In this document: piece after piece, positions 58,431 to 64,000 of the stretch
Layout of the letters: every line of letters starts with the position of its first letter
Numbering within the stretch: position 1 is the stretch's first letter
Assembly: GCA_016490735.1 (NCBI GenBank)
Contig: JAEMWC010000289.1
Span: 56,001 to 120,000, forward strand
Source of the DNA: Pachyseris speciosa
Lineage: Eukaryota > Cnidaria > Anthozoa > Scleractinia > Pachyseridae
Length of the DNA stretch: 64,000 nucleotides
Reading direction: 5' to 3'
Made by a program: the position numbers and the translations under genes
The notes under the pieces: generated by a model
What the model was told of the DNA's origin: nothing
Seen by the model: the letters and a program-made list of their open reading frames with translations, nothing else
Databases searched by the model: none

Positions 58431-59934
58431 TATAAAAATTTTATTTCCAAAAGATAGGAAATCGATTTTTCTTCCTGATCAAAGCAATTGGAACTCTGCA
58501 CATCAACAAATAATGTTATGAGCAATTTCCAAACATCTAGTTAAAGTTATTTCGCGCGACACTCCATGTGACTTGTCAAATGGCTTTCCCTGTTTTGCAT
58601 CCTTTCTTTTCGACATTTTTGAATAATGGGGTTACCTACAATCATATAGCTCATTTTTTATGTTAGATCGAAACATCATTCCGGGAACGCAAGAAATACT
58701 TACGCACACAATCTCCATGCCGCCCCCACAGACTACTCCCGCTTTTTACCTCGGGTGCAGGCGACCGACGAGTTCCTGGGGGCAGCGGATGGTTCCAGTA
58801 GTCCGAACATTGAGATGAGTAATCTTGTCACGATGTATATTATCTGCGTAGAAAACGAAGAGAAACGTTTTGCATCTTATGCGCGCGGTTTTCAGAAAAG
58901 CCAGTTAGTTTCAAGATGTTTTTGAAGTATTCTGAAGTTATCAGAATTATAGTTTGGACAGCATGGTTATGTGGATAATGACAACTTGAATCCAGCCACG
59001 GTCGCAACATTCACGGTACCAGCAATTTACGCTACTCGCCACCCGTCACCATCCACCTTTCTTCCTTTCCGTTCGCCATTATGTTGTTTGGTTTCTGGTG
59101 AAACAGCACTCTAAACATGTTATTGGCTCATTCATTCACTGTTTTCCTTTCGAAGACTTCAAGGAATATTTCTTTTTTGCGTTTGACTTAACTCTTTTGT
59201 TGAAGTAAGAGAACACTCCCACTTAACTCAGATTAGAGGTGTTCATGGAGTTGTTCAACTGAACTGTTTGCAAGATGGAACTTGATATTTGATTGAACTC
59301 TAATTTAAGCCAAATTATTTGTATGTATTGTAACTGTTTAAAAAAAGCGCTCTGTGGGTGAACGTTTTTAATATTTGTTTTGTTTTCTGTCACGTGTGAC
59401 GTGAGGTCATAGCATGAGATATTTCAAAACGTGATACTTTTCTCTTCATTTGGCTTGTGTGATAGATAAATTATTTAATGTCCTTTCTTGTTTCTCTTTG
59501 AGGCTCAGTTGTCCAGAATAATAGAATTATCGAATATTACATCCCACGTGGGTTTATTAAACCGGTAAACCAATCTAAAATGGGTGTTTTAATTTGCTTA
59601 AAGATCCAGAGGCATTTATTTATATAATGGCCAGGAGGTGATGCCATCAGAAGCTTTTTATTGGAAAATGTTTAAACAAAATGATTGTCCATTATCAGTA
59701 GCGGTGTTGATAAAACACACGCAGCGACAGAAAAGCTTAATGTCACATTTTGTTCATGACAAAAGAGCCGTAGTTTACAGTAATAAAACAAAATGTTTCA
59801 ATAGTAGCTTAACATTGCCACCGGCGACAGTGCGAGCTTTTAAGAATAACATGATGATACTTCTCTGCCCAGATGTTAAAGGGCATTTGGTACGTATCCA
59901 TTTACTCTATTTCTGTTACTTCGTTGACTAGCGT
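58431..59934. other. No feature recognised
   Basis: Mixed-composition DNA with no convincing exon, tRNA or element end. A 97-codon frame at 59638-59931 has no recognisable domain. Confidence 0.5.
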
Positions 59935-59938
59935 TTTA

Positions 59939-60093
59939 GCCGCATCCATACCAGCAAATTTTTCTATGACAAAGTTTCTGTGAAAAGTTTTATTTGCTCG
60001 TGTATGTGAGCAAATTTGCCCGAATTTTCTGTGTCAAATTCACTTGCTGAACAACTCGCGCGCCAGCCAAAAATTTACTCGTGTGGATGCGGC
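59939..60093. mobile_element. 155-bp MITE with TTTA target duplication
   Basis: Ends GCCGCATCCAYAC and its complement, followed inward by GYAAATTTTT on both sides. TTTA lies at 59935-59938 and 60094-60097. Confidence 0.7.
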
Positions 60094-60097
60094 TTTA

Positions 60098-61119
60098 AGG
60101 TATACTAATAGTTTTAATAACTTTTTTGCACAGAGTTAGTTTCAAACATATATATCCAATTTTATTATATAACATTTAATAGGCGGCTCACTTGGCCTCT
60201 GCAGATTTCTTTCTACTAGCAGTTACTCTAGTACGCCGGGCCCTATGTGATGCGAAAACTGGACTCCAAAATTCGGCCTCGGACGGTGAACTAACTGGAA
60301 CCCAGCCGATTGAATTGTACATTGATAGTTTATCAATTTTGGGTAAAGGGATCCTTTGATGAAATGTAAGATAATGTAATATAGTTAATGTACTATGGCG
60401 AACCAGAGACTTACGTACTTCGATAGCCTTCGTGGATCCTTTTTTTTTTTTTTTTTCGCTATCGTGCTTTCAACTTTAACCACATCTTTCGCACAGTTTT
60501 CTTCTTCCGTCGCCGGGATTTCTTTCTCAATGGCCAACTCATCCATAGATATTTTATTACAATAAATTAAAATGTTGTTCGAAATTTTGAATCACTCATT
60601 TGGATTTCTCTTTCTTTGGCTGAAGAACGCTTAAGACATGTCAATGACCTCGTCAAATGGCTTTCTCTATCTATGTGCTACACGCTCACCAGTTGATAAG
60701 ATTATACACAGATAGTTCAGTTTTTTTCTGTTGAATACATGAATACAGACATACATATAAAGATTACTTTATTTACCTTCGGGTTTTAGAGTAGCTTATG
60801 CAGCTAATATCTCCGAGCATTTAACCATCAGATTTGAATAAAAACAGGAATTCGCGATCTCAAAAACTTTCAGGCGTTAAAAGTGTTCCCGCACAGAATG
60901 CCCATGCAACTATGAACTACTCTGTACAGCGATGTTTTAAAGGGACTATATCACCCAACGCGCATGCGCGAGTTGGTCGGAAAACTTCAATCTCGTTCCC
61001 AGAGCCCACGTTCCCCTTATTCAGCGGAGCGGGGAACGAGAGACTCTGGGATAATCCATTTCATAGTGACAGGATTCTTGTCATCGCCTCAACTGCGCAG
61101 GCTTGAACTCATTTGGGAA
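60098..61119. other. No gene recognised; one hairpin repeat
   Basis: Contains a T-run at 60440-60456 and an imperfect inverted repeat at about 60991-61050 (TCTCGTTCCCAGAG against GGAACGAGAGACTCTGGG). The latter is probably a dispersed-repeat end. Confidence 0.45.
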
Positions 61120-62610
61120 ATGGCTGCCGAAACACAAATCTCGGAAGCTATATTCCGCGAAGCTATTAGGTTTTCTTTGGGAAAATTCGGACAGCCAGAG
61201 CAGGAATTAAAATAGGAGCAACTTGAAGCCATAAAGGCAATCTGTGTGGACAAAAAGGATGTCTTAGCAGTGCTGATTTACCAATGTTTGATTTCCTTCG
61301 CGATCGTAAAGGAGAACTTCATTCTAGTACGTATAAACAAAAAGACTGGCTGTGTGGTAACCGTGGTTTCCCCGTTGAACGCGTTAATGAAGGACCAAGT
61401 TAAAAAAACTGGAACGTTTTCTTAATGTTTGTGTGATACAAAGAGTCGCGATAGAGGATGGAGAAAATAAGGTTTCTTTACCTAAAAATGCGCGAAAATG
61501 CAGTTTGTTGTTCGGGCACCCAGAGGTGTTCGTGGATAACAGGAATGTGGCTAAAATGTTAAAGGAAAGGCATTTTCAAGAAAGTGTCCGGGGAATTGTT
61601 ATTGATGGGGCTCATTTAGTTCTGCAGTGGTATGTATAAAAATACTCGTGATGTTTTTCTGATCGATGTTGATACTTTGGCAATAATGTAGTTTAAAATA
61701 AAGAGTAACTTCAAACTTGATTCACTTGTTTCAGCCTTACTTTATTCGACCTCTGCCATATTTTTACGAAGTAATCATAATCTTACTACTTTGCGTTTGG
61801 TCGCTTCTTAAATATTCTGACAGTTACTGTGTATGTTCTAGTAAGACCACTTAAAAAGTTAAATGAGGGAAAGCTGCATTAGGTACAATAAATATTTAAT
61901 CATCGTTTTCCTTCCATTATACCAAGATAGACATTCAGAGATGATAATAAATTAAGTATTTTTTGGGGGGGTGGGGGATTGGGTGCACTAAAATTATTTT
62001 CTTAACATAGACAAAAAAATGTATTCACTTTTTTAGCTATTACTATATCTTGTTGGCTAAGAAGCTCATATTTACCTGACTTCTCTCACTGGTTAATAGA
62101 TTAACACCTCAATAGAATGTGAGGGGAATGAATCAAAACTTTTTTGTTCAAGGTCCACATTCAGGCCAGCTGAATAACATTCAACAAATTGGAGGAATAC
62201 TGCCAAGAAATGTGTACACCTGGTAGAGATGGTCTTCCAGCCAGGGCTGATATTTACTTCAATTCATATGACATATTAAAATCAAGAAAAAAGCATGGCA
62301 GATGTGATGAGAAACTGTGTGCAATCAAGGGAATGTAAAACGAAATTAATACTAAGTTACTTTGACCACAAAGTTCCTGCTGTCCCAGGGCCTGCATACA
62401 TCTGCTGTGATTTTCACAGTCGTCTGTACTTGTGATGGTTGTCAGCTTGTAAGAGCTGCAGATGACCCTGAACTTTATGGAGACTATTTCCAGTGATCAG
62501 CTTGGTGATATATCCAACAATCCAATGGGTGATGAAACCTTCTTCAAAGTTAATGTTCAGGCAGAAATTAAAAGAGACCTTTATACCGGCTTAAATATTG
62601 TAAGGGGAAC
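61120..62610 (+). pseudogene. RecQ-like helicase relic
   Basis: The N-terminal part from ATG at 61120 reads AIRFSLGKFG, then a TAG at 61213, then EQLEAIKAIC..KDVLAVL joined straight to IYQCL, so the Walker A segment (consensus TGxGKS) is missing. VVSPLNALMKDQV (motif Ia) follows. A shifted frame to 61639 gives SLLFGHPEVF and IVIDGAHLVLQW, a motif II where DEAH has become DGAH. A donor-like GTATGT follows. Downstream, 62198-62300 reads YCQE, then GRDGLPARADIYFNSYDI, which is motif VI. CVQSRECKTKLILSYF, ICCDFH and CTCDGC follow, which is the RecQ zinc-binding region, in shifted frames. Motifs III-V are absent. RecQ helicases unwind DNA 3' to 5'; this copy cannot. Confidence 0.8.
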
Positions 62611-63264
62611 TAGGTAGGAGTACAGTTCGCAGGGTGGTCCTCACAAGTAGTTTTGCAATTTCTCTCACTAATTCAGTCTTGAAACACAAGAATTAACATC
62701 TTTTGAAAAAGTGGAAGACATTGTTTCTATAAATATTGTTGTGAGATCACTGAAACATTTTTTGATATTATCCAGCAGCATATAGCATGTATGAAAGAGC
62801 TAAACTTATTTTTGCTCAATATTATGACTGTCAGTTAAAGGTTTAATGATGTAGCCAAAACTCGATAGAGGGGCAAAGTCACACAGACTGAGATAGTTTT
62901 AAGCCTAATTTAGTACTGACGAACTAACCCCATAATAACATTGCAGGGAAATATGGCTTTAAACTGAAAAGAACCCTGCAAGAAATACTAAATAAATTTG
63001 GAAATATTAACACAGGTTAGATTCTTGTAAATAAAGAAACAAATTTTCTTCCCAACCTTTCCAATTTTGCCCTGTAGAGAAAATGATAATTATCAACAAA
63101 TACAAACAAATTTATATGAAATATTTTAACAGTCTCCAACTAATCATGTTCATGTTCATGTTAAAAGACTTCAAATGTTTTACTTAAAGCTAAGGAGTGT
63201 AGTAATATTAGCTTGGTCCTAAATACTATTCTAGCCTGGATACACTGAATACCCCTGACCTAAA
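62611..63264. other. No feature recognised
   Basis: AT-rich intergenic DNA between the two converging relics. Confidence 0.5.
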
Positions 63265-63700
63265 CTAATTCATCTCATCATCTAAAATGTCCTCTTCTTC
63301 CTCATCATCACTTGCATCCTAATCATCATCACAACCAGTCTTTACAGTTGGAATGATGGATTTGTCGCCAGTTGGTTCTTGTGTCAGGTTGCCCATGTGT
63401 GTAAAGGAAGTGCATCAAGCTGATCTAACAGCCTCTACGAGATAGACAAGAAACTATTAAGAGTCCTTCCTGGTTGATGTTCAAATGGCTTTTTCCCTCT
63501 GACCACCTTTGTCATCTCTTTGATGTAATCAGAGGTACATGTTTTACATGCATGTGTATGGCTAGTTGACTCAGGGACAATGTTACTTTGTCTGCCATAA
63601 TGCTTAGCTACCTCATTTAACAAGAAATTTGAGGATGATGATCATTGAACCGCTTTAAGAGTTTTAGAAGCCATGTGTCCTTGTCACTTGTCTTCAGTCA
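63265..63700 (-). pseudogene. Frameshifted coding relic with an acidic C-terminus
   Basis: Three minus-strand frames succeed each other without overlap of sense. The first is KDTWLLKLLKRFNDHHPQIS (63640-63700). The second is NEVAKHYGR through ACKTCTSDYIKEMTK to a stop at 63435. The third starts MGNLTQEPTG, reads a TAG, and ends DASDDEEEEDILDDEMN at 63265. The shifts and the TAG imply decay, and the acidic tail suggests the original C-terminus. I do not recognise the family. It converges with the helicase relic. Confidence 0.5.
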
Positions 63701-63769
63701 TCTCACCATCATTTGTACTGCTGCATTTTATACCCTCAACAAATGGGTATTTGACAAAACAACATATTA

Positions 63770-64000
63770 AATTAGTTTAGTTTTAGTTTAGTTTATTTAT
63801 TTATGAAATAATATTACAGAAATATGCACTGCTTGCAGTTAGCAAAGGCTAGTCAGGGCGAACAGTGTTAAATACGTATATTGTAAAATAAATAAAAGAT
63901 TTACAGAGCAAGTGATTCAAAATTCTAGACAAATTAGAAATACATCAAAACATTTAAGATATGGCAAGAGAACAGAACAAAATAAAATAACACAACAGGC
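63770..64000 (-). other. Possible LINE 3' end
   Basis: On the minus strand the segment runs GCCTTTGCTAACTGCAAGCA, then TTCTGTAATATTATTTC, then ATAAATAAATAAAC and (ACTAA)n-like repeats. This resembles a non-LTR element's 3' UTR and tail. No coding part is inside the window. Confidence 0.3.

Noticed and set aside
59638..59931. 97-codon plus-strand frame
   Set aside because: No recognisable domain or splice context; it runs into the small MITE's target site. Could be chance.
60834..61106. 90-codon plus-strand frame before the helicase relic
   Set aside because: It overlaps a hairpin-type dispersed repeat and has no domain.

Overview
The window is eukaryotic DNA, AT-rich and crowded with repeats. 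The protein-coding traces are metazoan: a spliced secreted PLAT-domain gene, a RecQ-like helicase relic, a LINE whose ORF1 carries SAP and SGNH-esterase domains, and a Penelope-like element with a GIY-YIG domain. This mix fits an anthozoan cnidarian such as a stony coral. That assignment is inference, because no taxonomic marker gene is present.

Positions 1-1650 hold a 375-bp inverted-repeat MITE with a 9-bp target duplication, a (CGT)n microsatellite and a repeat-like stretch of unknown nature. Positions ~1650-43800 are one tandem array of a ~2.33-2.38 kb unit. Each complete unit carries a tRNA-Ala(AGC) gene and, ~1.18 kb later on the same strand, a tRNA-Pro(TGG) gene, each followed by a T-run suited to RNA polymerase III termination. 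I count 20 Ala loci (13 with the same sequence by eye, 5 altered, 2 half-gene remnants) and 17 Pro loci (11 identical, 1 with a changed discriminator base, 4 altered, 1 remnant). The inner units are nearly identical, whereas the first and last units are clearly diverged, as expected for an array homogenised by unequal exchange or gene conversion. Part of the array (25.2-37 kb) holds truncated units and a 3.2-kb composite unit. Two stretches (26.9-29.1 kb most densely, and 39.1-39.4 kb) look like poor consensus sequence.

Positions 43800-47000 contain a tRNA-Asn(GTT) gene, a 36-37-bp minisatellite split by a TTAA-flanked palindromic MITE, the 3' end of a PLAT-gene paralogue with a nonsense codon, and a decayed Penelope relic. 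Positions 47290-57605 are one four-exon gene encoding a predicted 158-residue secreted single-PLAT protein. Its exon phases all agree. Its 8.2-kb second intron has been inflated by a 7.35-kb foldback element made of 15-bp repeats, a LINE nested within it, a second LINE tail, and a 5'-truncated Penelope element with a 13-bp target duplication.

Positions 57800-64000 hold a TA-flanked pogo/Tigger-like element, a small TTTA-flanked MITE, a broken RecQ-like helicase on the plus strand, and a frameshifted coding relic with an acidic tail on the minus strand. Apart from the tRNAs and the PLAT gene, almost everything recognisable is mobile DNA or its debris. Confidence is highest for the tRNA array and lowest for the last 5 kb.
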